Below are positions 1 to 6,888 of a stretch of DNA of 21,052 nt, piece after piece. Location of the stretch: NCBI GenBank assembly GCA_023391425.1, contig JAEWAX010000016.1, positions 1-21,052 of the forward strand, read 5' to 3'. The notes below the pieces were generated by a model. It saw only the letters and a list, made by a program, of their open reading frames with translations, was not told the DNA's origin and ran no database searches. Position 1 is the stretch's first letter. Every line of letters begins with the position of its first letter. A program made the translations under genes and the position numbers. The stretch is from Bacillota bacterium (GTDB taxonomy: Bacteria > Bacillota > Clostridia > Acetivibrionales > DSM-1351).

Positions 1-53
1 TGCCTAAGCTTGTCTGTTTTTTTATATCTGACCAGGCTATGAGAGTGTTTTTA

Positions 54-153
54 AACGTTTTTTGAACGTTAAGTGAAAAGGTGAATTCTTGTATTGTCCG
101 CACCCCCCCTTACTATTGCAATCAAGAAGTTACCTTTTCATTTTGCGAACGTT
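54..153. repeat. Nested inverted repeats and AACGTT palindromes upstream of the MerR-methyltransferase gene
   Basis: The palindrome AACGTT occurs at 54-59, 65-70 and 148-153. Inside the outer pair, TGAAAAGGT (74-82) is inverted as ACCTTTTCA (132-140), so the region can fold back on itself around a loop holding a C-rich run (about 101-108). The block ends just before the promoter of the next gene. It could be a protein-binding region, the remains of a mobile element end, or a terminator of an unseen upstream gene. The sequence does not decide between these. Confidence 0.45.
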
Positions 154-166
154 TTTTAAAAAACTA

Positions 167-197
167 TTGCATGTGACGTAAAGGCATACTATATAAT
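167..197 (+). promoter_or_regulatory. Promoter with 19-bp spacer, MerR type
   Basis: TTGCAT (167-172) and TATAAT (192-197) are separated by 19 bp, longer than the usual 17. Promoters activated by MerR-family proteins characteristically have 19-20 bp spacers, because the regulator twists the DNA to realign the two boxes. The gene immediately downstream carries a MerR DNA-binding domain, so autoregulation is a reasonable inference. I see only a weak dyad in the spacer. Confidence 0.55.
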
Positions 198-226
198 ATT
201 GTTATTATATTAAAAGAGGATATAAC

Positions 227-1300
227 ATGAGTCAAGAAACTAAAAAATTATATCAGCCTGCAGAGTTTGCAAGGATAGTTGGAATGACGAAAAGAGCAAT
301 AAGACATTATAATGATTTGGGAATCCTTGTGCCATCATTTGTAAATGAATTAGGACATAAGTTCTATTCAGATTACAATTTTTATGAGGCCCAAAGAATA
401 TTGTCACTTAGATTTATTGGATTTTCATTAGAAGAAATAAAAGATATACAAAAAAGCCACACAGGCATAAAAGAATCACTGAAACTGCAGCATGTTGTGA
501 TGCAGGAAAAGGTAAATCAAATTCAGTCAATAATAACAGCTATTAGTGATATGGAACATACAGTAGAGCAATCTGGTGAGATAGTATGGGAGAACATATT
601 TAACGCAGTAAAATTTGCAAAATATGAAATGGTTAAAGAAAAAATGATGGAATATTATGATGAAAGGGCAAAAGAATATGATGAGATATTTGAAGGTAAA
701 GGATCTGCAACAGATTTTAAGCCACAGTTCTATGCAACTGATATTAAAGAAATCGAGAAATTCATGGAGAATTTCGGTAAAGGGAATATTATAGATATAG
801 CCTGTGGTAGTGGGTATTGGCTGAAATATTATTACAATAAGTGTAGTACGTTTACATTCCTTGATCAATCAGAACAGATGATAAAACAATGCAAGCTGAG
901 AGCTAGTGAATATGGGGTCCTGGATAAATCAAGGATTATAAAAAGTGATATTTTGGATTATGTATTTAATGAGAATGAAAAATATGAAAGTGCACTTATC
1001 GGATTTTTGCTTGGACATTTCACTAAAACACAGGAGGAAGTTTTCTTTAATAAGCTAAAAAGTATCTTAAAACCTGAATCTGAAGTTCTTATTATTGATA
1101 GTACGTGGACAAAAGAACGGGCAAAAAAACAAAATAAAGAAGATATTGCGATAAGAAGTTTAAATGATGGAAGATCATATAAGATATATAAAAAGTATTT
1201 TGATGTAGATGATTTACCTAAATTGCTTAATAGCTATGGAATCACTGTAAAAGATTACTTCTTTGGGAACACGTTTGTAGCTGTATTAGGTAAAGTATAA
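227..1300 (+). CDS. MerR-family regulator fused to a class I SAM-dependent methyltransferase
   Basis: This 357-residue protein has two parts. Residues about 8-75 form a MerR winged helix-turn-helix: the recognition segment TKRAIRHYNDLGIL (21-34) and GFSLEEIKDI (65-74) are typical. A helical, probably coiled-coil dimerisation stretch follows (about 78-115). From about 140 a class I methyltransferase begins with EYYDERAKEYDE, followed by the SAM-binding motif I IIDIACGSGYW (188-198) and an acidic residue at the end of strand 2 (D213, in FLDQSEQM). MerR proteins usually carry a ligand-binding C-terminal domain; here an enzyme takes that place. It may methylate a small toxic molecule, or use the fold as a sensor. 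AGAGGA (215-220) sets the ATG start. The stop codon lies in a dispersed repeat. MFS and GNAT genes follow on the same strand, which suggests a detoxification or resistance unit. The fold calls are firm; the substrate is unknown. Confidence 0.85.
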   Translation: MSQETKKLYQPAEFARIVGMTKRAIRHYNDLGILVPSFVNELGHKFYSDYNFYEAQRILSLRFIGFSLEEIKDIQKSHTGIKESLKLQHVVMQEKVNQIQSIITAISDMEHTVEQSGEIVWENIFNAVKFAKYEMVKEKMMEYYDERAKEYDEIFEGKGSATDFKPQFYATDIKEIEKFMENFGKGNIIDIACGSGYWLKYYYNKCSTFTFLDQSEQMIKQCKLRASEYGVLDKSRIIKSDILDYVFNENEKYESALIGFLLGHFTKTQEEVFFNKLKSILKPESEVLIIDSTWTKERAKKQNKEDIAIRSLNDGRSYKIYKKYFDVDDLPKLLNSYGITVKDYFFGNTFVAVLGKV

Positions 1301-1443
1301 GCGGCGGTAGGGATCGGATAAACAGAGTTCTTAGATTCCGAGGGTGCTTTTCCTCGAAATCTTAGAAATCGTTATCCAGGGCAGTAGCACCGCTTATCTG
1401 CCACATTTGTGCGGGAGTATTAGCGGTGGTAGGCATCGGATAA
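1297..1443 (-). repeat. Composite palindromic repeat, copy 1 (most complete)
   Basis: This copy lies in minus orientation relative to copies 2 and 3. It holds three occurrences of a unit of about 25 bp: ATAAGCGGCGGTAGG... (1297-1321), its inverse ...GTAGCACCGCTTAT (1372-1396), and ATTAGCGGTGGTAGG... (1419-1443). Between the first two is a long imperfect hairpin (1316-1377), from GGATAA to GTTATCC, with inner pairs such as AGATT/AATCT and CGAGG/CCTCG. The second and third units are themselves inverted around a loop (CACCGCT against AGCGGTG) and make a second hairpin. The element begins on the stop codon of the upstream gene and ends about 23 bp before the ribosome binding site of the next. No open reading frame for a transposase is present. 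Confidence 0.8.
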
Positions 1444-1482
1444 GCAGTAAAGTGCATTTCCAATATAGGAGAAACCATAACT

Positions 1483-2718
1483 ATGAATATAACTATGAAC
1501 AAACCTACGAACAAAACATTGAATGGATCTATGAGTAAAGCATTAATTTTTGTCTTAACCGCTGTATTTTTACTCGTTTTAGGTACTTTCATATCAGCTA
1601 CTATTCTTACACCATATGCAATGACAATGGGAGCAACATGGCTTCAAATAGGTATACTCTCTGGAAGTATGTATACGGTAAGACTTTTTATTGGTACACC
1701 AACTGGAAGATTGGCTGATAGAAAAGGCTCCTTAGTAGTATTGAAATATAGTTTACTGTTATACCCATTTATAGCAATCGCATATTGGTTTTCCTTCAAC
1801 ATATACTCACTTATTGGTGCACGACTTTTACACGGGATAGCTTCAGCCATGATGTTGCCTATGGCAATGGCATATATAGGACAAGCAAGCCCGGAGGGCA
1901 TGGAAGGAAGGTATATGAGCACATACAATCTATGTGTTATGTTGGCAAGTGGTATCGGGCCTTTTATTTCTACAGTTGTTGCTGGTCTTTTTAATCATAG
2001 AGCAACGTTTATAATACTTTTTGTACTAGCTGTAATAGCGTTGTTAATTTTGTTGTATTCTCAGAAAGAACAAAGAACGATGTATGAAAGTTATAATACA
2101 GTTGATATTGTGAAGAAAGAACGTTTTAATGCTATAAATTTATTTAAAAATGCTGGATTGATGGCATTAAGTTTCGCAAACATTGCATTATCTGTTGTCG
2201 CAAGTCTTGTAGGCTTTTTTCTTATACTGTTTTTAGAATATAAGGGTTTGAGTTTTATATTTACTGGTTCGATTCTAGCTATTTATAATATTATATCAGG
2301 TATTGTACAGATACCGATAGGAAGGATTATAGATAAATATAGCAAATTCGTTATTACATTGCTGTCTGGCTTTGGAACGGCAGTTGCATTATTGTTTTTT
2401 ACATTCTCTAGTAACATTTTCATCATTGGGGTCGCTATAATTTTGTTAGCTTTTGGAACTGCGGCCCTATCATCTGCTACTTCTGCTTTATCTATAATAG
2501 TGGGACGTGAGATAGGAATGGGTAGTACAATGGGGTTTTTGAGTACAGCAAACAGTATAGGGATGATATTTGGCTGTATATCCTTAAGCTTAATGCCGAC
2601 AATGAAATTTAAGTACGAGGCGTTTTTCTATTTTTCTTGTTTTATTGTGATAGTCAGCACTTGCTTATTTGCCATACTTTGGTCAAGGCCAAAAAGCAAT
2701 TCTTATGTTAGTAGATAA
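1483..2718 (+). CDS. Major facilitator superfamily transporter, probable efflux
   Basis: This 411-residue integral membrane protein has about 12 hydrophobic segments. MFS motif A is clear between segments 2 and 3 (GTPTGRLADRKG, about 71-82), and its degenerate repeat appears in the second half (about 276-288, IPIGRIIDKYSK), as expected for two six-helix bundles. RLLHGIASAMMLP (114-126) matches the motif B region of segment 4, common in drug and sugar proton antiporters and symporters. The start follows TAGGAGA (1466-1472). The MerR-methyltransferase gene lies upstream and the acetyltransferase downstream; no separate promoter is obvious because the repeat fills the gap, so co-transcription is likely. 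Export of a toxic compound is inferred from the neighbours, not shown by the sequence. Confidence 0.85.
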   Translation: MNITMNKPTNKTLNGSMSKALIFVLTAVFLLVLGTFISATILTPYAMTMGATWLQIGILSGSMYTVRLFIGTPTGRLADRKGSLVVLKYSLLLYPFIAIAYWFSFNIYSLIGARLLHGIASAMMLPMAMAYIGQASPEGMEGRYMSTYNLCVMLASGIGPFISTVVAGLFNHRATFIILFVLAVIALLILLYSQKEQRTMYESYNTVDIVKKERFNAINLFKNAGLMALSFANIALSVVASLVGFFLILFLEYKGLSFIFTGSILAIYNIISGIVQIPIGRIIDKYSKFVITLLSGFGTAVALLFFTFSSNIFIIGVAIILLAFGTAALSSATSALSIIVGREIGMGSTMGFLSTANSIGMIFGCISLSLMPTMKFKYEAFFYFSCFIVIVSTCLFAILWSRPKSNSYVSR

Positions 2719-2767
2719 TGATAATTGCTTATAAAATAAAAAACATATATACGGAGAGGAGATTAGA

Positions 2768-3268
2768 ATGGGAAATATTGAATTCGAAGAAATAAGGGAT
2801 GAACATTTGCAAAGTGTATTGGACATTTATACATATTATGTGTTGAATACTACAGCAACTTTTCATGCTCATGCCTTATGTATTGATGAAATGAAACAAA
2901 TAGTATACTTTGAAAACCCAACGTATAAAACATTTGTTATTATACAAGACAAAAATATATGTGGTTACGTTATTTTAACGCAGCATAAGAAGAGGGAAGC
3001 ATATGATGAAACAGCTGAGGTGACGATTTATCTTAAAAAAGAATATATTGGCAAGGGAATTGGTAGTCTAGCGATTCAATACATTGAAAACTATGCAAAG
3101 ACTACTAGTATTCGTGTTTTGATTGCTACTATTTGTGGAGAGAATTTAAAGAGCATCAATCTTTTTACTCGTAATGGCTATTTTATATGTGCACATTATA
3201 AACAGGTTGGTAAGAAATTTGGACAGGTGCTCGACGTTGTAGCATATGAAAAGATATTGGAGAAATAA
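2768..3268 (+). CDS. GNAT N-acetyltransferase, phosphinothricin/methionine-sulfoximine acetyltransferase type
   Basis: This 166-residue protein spans a whole GNAT domain. The acetyl-CoA loop is EYIGKGIGS (92-100). Features of the phosphinothricin acetyltransferase (Pat/Bar/MnaT) branch are visible: IYTYYVLNTTATF near residues 20-32, REAYDETAEVTIYL (76-89), and a C-terminal VGKKFGQVLDVV. Family members acetylate the free amino group of phosphinothricin, methionine sulfoximine and related amino acids. A perfect GGAGAGGA (2753-2760) precedes the ATG. The gap of 49 bp after the MFS gene has no terminator, so it probably shares the upstream transcript. The true substrate is unknown; a role in self-protection or detoxification is an inference from the cassette. 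Confidence 0.85.
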   Translation: MGNIEFEEIRDEHLQSVLDIYTYYVLNTTATFHAHALCIDEMKQIVYFENPTYKTFVIIQDKNICGYVILTQHKKREAYDETAEVTIYLKKEYIGKGIGSLAIQYIENYAKTTSIRVLIATICGENLKSINLFTRNGYFICAHYKQVGKKFGQVLDVVAYEKILEK

Positions 3269-3297
3269 ATAATATATTATTTGAAATAATAAACATA

Positions 3298-3336
3298 CAA
3301 ATTAAAGCTTCAAATTAAAGCTTCAAATTAAAGCTT
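3298..3336. repeat. Three perfect tandem copies of a 13-bp unit
   Basis: CAAATTAAAGCTT is repeated three times without change at 3298-3310, 3311-3323 and 3324-3336. It sits between the acetyltransferase gene and the citrate synthase promoter, about 18 bp before the inverted repeat at 3354. A perfect A/T palindrome, AAATAATATATTATTT (3267-3282), overlaps the end of the acetyltransferase gene just upstream. The spacing is close to one helical turn plus 2-3 bp. It may be a cluster of protein-binding sites or simple slippage. Confidence 0.8.
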
Positions 3337-3353
3337 AAAAGTTTGATGAAATT

Positions 3354-3396
3354 TTAACAAATTAATCTTGCAATTTGTTAAGAAATACTATAAAAT
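3354..3396 (+). promoter_or_regulatory. Citrate synthase promoter overlapped by a perfect 10-bp inverted repeat
   Basis: TTAACAAATT (3354-3363) and AATTTGTTAA (3372-3381) are perfect inverted arms with 8 bp between them. A -35-like TTGCAA (3368-3373) and a -10-like TAAAAT (3391-3396) with a 17-bp spacer lie over the right arm, so a protein bound here would probably block or modulate RNA polymerase. The half-sites resemble those of Rex but in reversed order, so I do not assign a regulator. Confidence 0.55.
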
Positions 3397-3504
3397 TATT
3401 ATAGTTTATTAAAGAATTCTGAATTTTTGGGATATTAAATATTTCAAGATAACATTGCTTTTATGTATTACATATTGTGCTCGCACAAGATTAGGAGGCT
3501 GATT

Positions 3505-4857
3505 ATGGAAGAAAAGTTAAATGCTTACGTTGATAAAATGATAAATGTTATTAAAGGTGTAAATGTTATTGATCCTGAGGCCTTTAATAGGTATAGTGTT
3601 AAAAAAGGATTGAGAAATAGCGATGGCTCTGGAGTATTGGTGGGACTCACTGAAATAGGAGAAGTTCACGGATATGTTCTCTATGAGGGTGAAAAAAAAG
3701 AAGATGAGGGACGTCTTGTTTATAGAGGCATAGATGTCGATGAGTTGGTTAGAGGCTTTCAACAAGAGGGTAGATTTGGGTTTGAAGAGGTATGCTATTT
3801 ACTTTTGTTCGGAGCGCTACCTACTAAAGCGGAGCTTGATGAGTTTACTGAATTGTTAGGAGAATTAAGATCTTTACCTGAAGGCTTTACTGAGGATATG
3901 ATACTGAAGGCTCCAAGCTCTGACATAATGAATAAACTTGCTAGAAGCGTGCTAGTATCATATTCTTATGATGAAAATCCTGATAGTATCGATGCAAAAA
4001 ACCTATTAAGGCAGAGCATAGAGCTAATTGCACGTTTCCCAACAATGGTGGCATATGGTTTTCAAGCAAAATCACACTATTATGGCGGACAGAGTCTATA
4101 TATTCATAATCCAAGACCTGATTTATCAACTGCAGAAAATATTTTACATTTGATTAGGCCAGATAACAAATATACACAAACAGAAGCTGAAATCCTTGAT
4201 TTAGCATTGGTGCTCCATGCAGAGCATGGTGGAGGAAATAACTCTACCTTTGCTGCTAGAGTAGTATCCTCAACAGAAACTGATACTTATTCAGCTGTTG
4301 CAGCAGCTGTTGGTTCGCTTAAGGGGCCAAAGCATGGCGGAGCTAATATTAAAGCAATGAGGATGCTAGAGAATATAAAAGAGAATGTGTCTGACTGGAC
4401 TAATGATGATGAAATTAAAGATTATCTTACAAAGATGATGAATAAGGAAGTATTTGATAAAGCAGGACTTATATATGGGTTAGGTCATGCTGTATATACT
4501 TTATCAGATCCTAGAGCTGTTTTGTTGAAGGAAAAAGCACACCAAATTGCAATTGAAAAAGGTAGAGAAAAAGAATTTTTATTTTATGAGGCTGTTGAGA
4601 GAATCGGTCCTGACGTATTCTGTGAGAAAAAGGGTACTTCCAAGAATATTTGTGCTAATGTAGACTTTTATTCTGGCTTTGTGTATGATGCATTAGGTAT
4701 CCCTACAGAATTATTTACACCACTTTTTGCTGTAGCAAGAATCGTTGGTTGGTGTGCACATAGAATTGAAGAGGTTGTTTGTAACCAAAAAATTATAAGA
4801 CCTGCCTATAAAAGTATTTCCAAGGCAAAGAAGTTTGTGCCTATGAATCAGAGGTAA
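3505..4857 (+). CDS. gltA: Citrate synthase (si-type fold)
   Basis: This enzyme of about 450 residues condenses acetyl-CoA and oxaloacetate to citrate in the cytoplasm, the entry to the oxidative branch of the TCA cycle and to glutamate synthesis. The family's catalytic triad is readable: H277 in KHGGAN, H328 in GLGHAVYTLSDPRA, and D387 in VDFYSG. LHAEHGGGNNSTF (237-249) is also characteristic. An in-frame ATG exists at 3463, but the perfect AGGAGG at 3493-3498, six bases before the ATG at 3505, marks the true start. The protein belongs to the citrate/2-methylcitrate synthase superfamily; methylcitrate synthase cannot be excluded, but no prp genes are nearby. It stands alone between its own promoter and a bidirectional terminator. 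Confidence 0.9.
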   Translation: MEEKLNAYVDKMINVIKGVNVIDPEAFNRYSVKKGLRNSDGSGVLVGLTEIGEVHGYVLYEGEKKEDEGRLVYRGIDVDELVRGFQQEGRFGFEEVCYLLLFGALPTKAELDEFTELLGELRSLPEGFTEDMILKAPSSDIMNKLARSVLVSYSYDENPDSIDAKNLLRQSIELIARFPTMVAYGFQAKSHYYGGQSLYIHNPRPDLSTAENILHLIRPDNKYTQTEAEILDLALVLHAEHGGGNNSTFAARVVSSTETDTYSAVAAAVGSLKGPKHGGANIKAMRMLENIKENVSDWTNDDEIKDYLTKMMNKEVFDKAGLIYGLGHAVYTLSDPRAVLLKEKAHQIAIEKGREKEFLFYEAVERIGPDVFCEKKGTSKNICANVDFYSGFVYDALGIPTELFTPLFAVARIVGWCAHRIEEVVCNQKIIRPAYKSISKAKKFVPMNQR

Positions 4858-4961
4858 GAATAGAAAGATTAAAGTGTCTGTTGCTGAACTAATTACAATA
4901 TACCAAAAATATACTGTTTTGATAGTACATGAATACGACTTATACCAATGGGATACTCAAT

Positions 4962-5015
4962 AAAAAGTAATTGCTGAAATTGTGGTGAAAAATGCTATTT
5001 CAGCAATTACTTTTT
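4962..5015. terminator. Bidirectional terminator between citrate synthase and the symporter
   Basis: AAAAAGTAATTGCTGAAAT (4962-4980) pairs perfectly with ATTTCAGCAATTACTTTTT (4997-5015) around a 16-nt loop. The A-run and T-run on the two sides provide a U tract in both directions, fitting the convergent genes on each side. Confidence 0.85.
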
Positions 5016-5034
5016 AGAAAAGTAAACCGTGAAA

Positions 5035-6405
5035 TTAGCCAACAACACCTAGCATGCTTAAAAATACTATCAATAACAAAATAGGTGTGACGAACCTTAA
5101 TAGGAATAAATATACTTTTATTATTGAAGTGTTCTTTAAGCCCCCTTTATTTGATAATTCATTAATGATATCTTGCCTATTTATAAAATATCCGACAAAA
5201 ATTGTGATTAGAAGTCCACCTAGTGGCAAAAGAATATTAGAAGATATACTATCGAAGAAATCGAAAAAGGTTAAACCAAATACTTTAATTGAACTTAAGA
5301 TGCCTGAAGTGTTTGCAGATAAAGTTGCTAACACACCAAATAACATAACAATTATTGCATTTATTAAAACAGCAGCTTTTCTTGAGAGCTTTCTTTCCTC
5401 TGTAATAAACACCACCACAACCTCGAATAAAGATAGCATAGCAGTGGTTGCTGCAATTGCCGTTAATATGAAAAAAATTACTACAAGTAACCCTCCAAAC
5501 GGTATTTTAGAGAAAACGAGGGGAATTGTCATAAATAAAAGTCCAGGGCCTTGCTGAGGTGCCATTCCAAACGAAAAGATAGCAGGAAAAATTGCAATAC
5601 CTGCAAGTAATGAAACAATGGTATCGGAGAATGCAACCTTACCAGATGTAGCAATCATATTATTATCGTCTGTAAAATAGCTCCCATAAGTAATTATTGT
5701 TCCCATTCCTAGAGAAAGTTTAAAGAATGATAGACCAAGTGCCATTAAAATTACTTCTTTTGTAATACTTGAAAAATCAACTTTAAAAAGAAATTTTATA
5801 CCTTCTATTGCGCCTGGTAAGAATATGGCTCTTATATCACAAACAACGATAAGGGTAAATAATACTGGCATGAGCAACTTAGTTATTCTTTCTATACCTT
5901 TTTTAACTCCAAGCATTAAAATTGATGAGACTATGACAATTGAAACTATTTGCCATATAATCGGTGAAATAGGACCAGTTACTGTACTATTAAATATGTT
6001 TTGAATTTGATTTCGAGAAGCCCCATTAAAGCTTCCGAGAATTGCTTTAAAAATGTATGAATATATCCAGCCAGCTACTGTAGTATAAAAAAATAGTATA
6101 AAAAACGCAGACAATATCCCCATATAGCCGATTATTTTCCACGGTCCTCCTGGTCTAAGCTTAGCTATGGCACCTATAGGATTTTTTCTAGTTTTTCGGC
6201 CAATATATAGTTCACTAATCATTACTGGTATTGCAACAAATACTACACTTAATAAGTAAATAAGTAAAAAGGCTCCACCTCCATATTTTCCTGTTAGATA
6301 AGGGAATTTCCATATATTACCCAATCCTACAGTGGAACTAAGGGTTACAAAAAAGACCGCTATCCCTGTTGAAAAATTTTCTCTTTCAATCGAATTTCTT
6401 TTCAT
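5035..6405 (-). CDS. Sodium-dependent transporter of the neurotransmitter:sodium symporter (SNF) family
   Basis: This 456-residue polytopic membrane protein has about 11 hydrophobic segments. TM1 carries the family signature GLGNIWKFPY (27-36), which forms part of the sodium and substrate site in LeuT-fold transporters, and TM2 begins with KYGGGAFLLIYLL. Bacterial members import amino acids such as tryptophan, tyrosine, leucine or branched-chain residues with sodium. The length and the apparent lack of a twelfth helix match the 11-helix bacterial subgroup (MhsT, Tyt1). The start follows CTGGAGG nine bases upstream on the minus strand. It shares a 483-bp divergent intergenic region with pyruvate kinase and ends at the bidirectional terminator. 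The substrate cannot be read from the sequence. Confidence 0.9.
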   Translation of the reverse strand: MKRNSIERENFSTGIAVFFVTLSSTVGLGNIWKFPYLTGKYGGGAFLLIYLLSVVFVAIPVMISELYIGRKTRKNPIGAIAKLRPGGPWKIIGYMGILSAFFILFFYTTVAGWIYSYIFKAILGSFNGASRNQIQNIFNSTVTGPISPIIWQIVSIVIVSSILMLGVKKGIERITKLLMPVLFTLIVVCDIRAIFLPGAIEGIKFLFKVDFSSITKEVILMALGLSFFKLSLGMGTIITYGSYFTDDNNMIATSGKVAFSDTIVSLLAGIAIFPAIFSFGMAPQQGPGLLFMTIPLVFSKIPFGGLLVVIFFILTAIAATTAMLSLFEVVVVFITEERKLSRKAAVLINAIIVMLFGVLATLSANTSGILSSIKVFGLTFFDFFDSISSNILLPLGGLLITIFVGYFINRQDIINELSNKGGLKNTSIIKVYLFLLRFVTPILLLIVFLSMLGVVG

Positions 6406-6677
6406 AAGTAAAAGCCTCCAGAGCTAAATTTACCTTTTTAGTAAATGCACATTAACAAATAATTAATAATAATATTTTAAACAGTCTGACAAGAATAATA
6501 CGGAATTATCTTAAAAGCTTTAGTTAAAACTAAATAATGTTGATTTGCAGAAATTTAGGTTAAACAACAATAATCAGGGTATAACAATAATTAAAGTGGT
6601 AACACAGATTTATCCGATTTCTAGGCTTCAGATTAAGAAAAACTCTAATTGAAGCTAAGAACTCTGTTTATATATAC
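6406..6677. promoter_or_regulatory. Symporter upstream region with palindromes and a weak minus-strand promoter
   Basis: On the minus strand, TTGTCA (6492-6487) and TTATTA (6469-6464) are spaced by 17 bp and could be the symporter promoter, but the -10 is poor. Two perfect dyads flank it: ATTTAC-N7-GTAAAT (6428-6446), in the expected leader, and TTTAGTT-AA-AACTAAA (6519-6534), just upstream of the -35. The rest holds repeat copy 2 and no reading frame that I would call a gene. Confidence 0.35.
6590..6672 (+). repeat. Composite palindromic repeat, copy 2 (degenerate)
   Basis: GATTTCTAGGCTTCAG... (6616 on) and ...TGAAGCTAAGAACTCTGTTTAT (ending about 6672) match the arms of copies 1 and 3. The inner stem is its own sequence (GCTTCA/TGAAGC, then ATTA/TAAT). 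The left flank AAAGTGGTAACACAG (6593-6607) is a decayed version of the AAGCGGCGGTACGACC segment of copy 3. The outer left arm reads TTATCC instead of GGATAA, so the outer pairing seen in the other copies is lost. It ends 5 bp before the pyruvate kinase -35. Confidence 0.7.
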
Positions 6678-6706
6678 TAGACAATCTGTTAATAATAAAA
6701 TATTAT
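6678..6706 (+). promoter_or_regulatory. Pyruvate kinase promoter (sigma-A type)
   Basis: TAGACA (6678-6683), a 17-bp spacer and TATTAT (6701-6706) each differ from consensus at one position. Transcription would begin near 6713 and give a leader of about 175 nt before pyruvate kinase. Confidence 0.6.
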
Positions 6707-6712
6707 ATTAGG

Positions 6713-6888
6713 TGTTTTAAATAAACTAATTAAGAATATTATTTTTTGTTTTAACAAAAGAAATTAAAAAGATAGTATTAAGGTATATCAAAAGCAATAG
6801 GGGACAAGAACCTTATTTGCTTTAAGACTATATCAGAGATTATAAATAATAATTATTATTGCCGTTAATGCGGCTGATGGAGGCCATT
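6713..6888 (+). promoter_or_regulatory. Long 5' leader of pyruvate kinase with stem-loops
   Basis: The leader contains the dyad TTTTGTT-TT-AACAAAA (6744-6759), a bulged stem-loop (6791-6823; AAAGCAA pairs with TTGCTTT, then TAGGG with CCTTA), the A/T palindrome AATAATAATTATTATT (6845-6860), and a small GCCG/CGGC hairpin (6861-6874) immediately before the ribosome binding site GGAGG (6879-6883). No U-tract terminator and no riboswitch class that I recognise is present. Control of translation or mRNA stability is possible but not shown. Confidence 0.35.

Noticed and set aside
1297..1443. Integron attC site or insertion-sequence end
   Set aside because: The bulged hairpin recalls attC, but the required GTTRRRY/RYYYAAC boxes are absent, and no integrase or transposase frame is present in the window.
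1344..1538. Open frame of 64 codons on the + strand across repeat copy 1
   Set aside because: It is made mostly of repeat sequence, has no ribosome binding site and overlaps the start of the MFS gene in another frame.
3298..3336. CRISPR-like array
   Set aside because: The 13-bp units are directly adjacent without spacers, and no cas genes are present.
3354..3381. Rex operator upstream of citrate synthase
   Set aside because: Rex sites read TTGTTAA-N4-TTAACAA; here the half-sites are in the opposite order with a 14-bp gap.
3463..3504. Upstream ATG that would lengthen citrate synthase by 14 residues
   Set aside because: The perfect AGGAGG lies between this ATG and the one at 3505, and the extra residues do not fit the family.
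5054..5557. Open frame of 167 codons on the + strand
   Set aside because: It lies entirely antisense to the clear symporter gene and its product resembles no family; it is a coding shadow.
6859..6888. Upstream ATG that would lengthen pyruvate kinase by 10 residues
   Set aside because: The GGAGG at 6879-6883 serves the ATG at 6889, where the conserved RRTKIICTLGP begins.
6713..6888. Known riboswitch or T-box in the pyruvate kinase leader
   Set aside because: No T-box sequence, no terminator stem and no aptamer core that I recognise.
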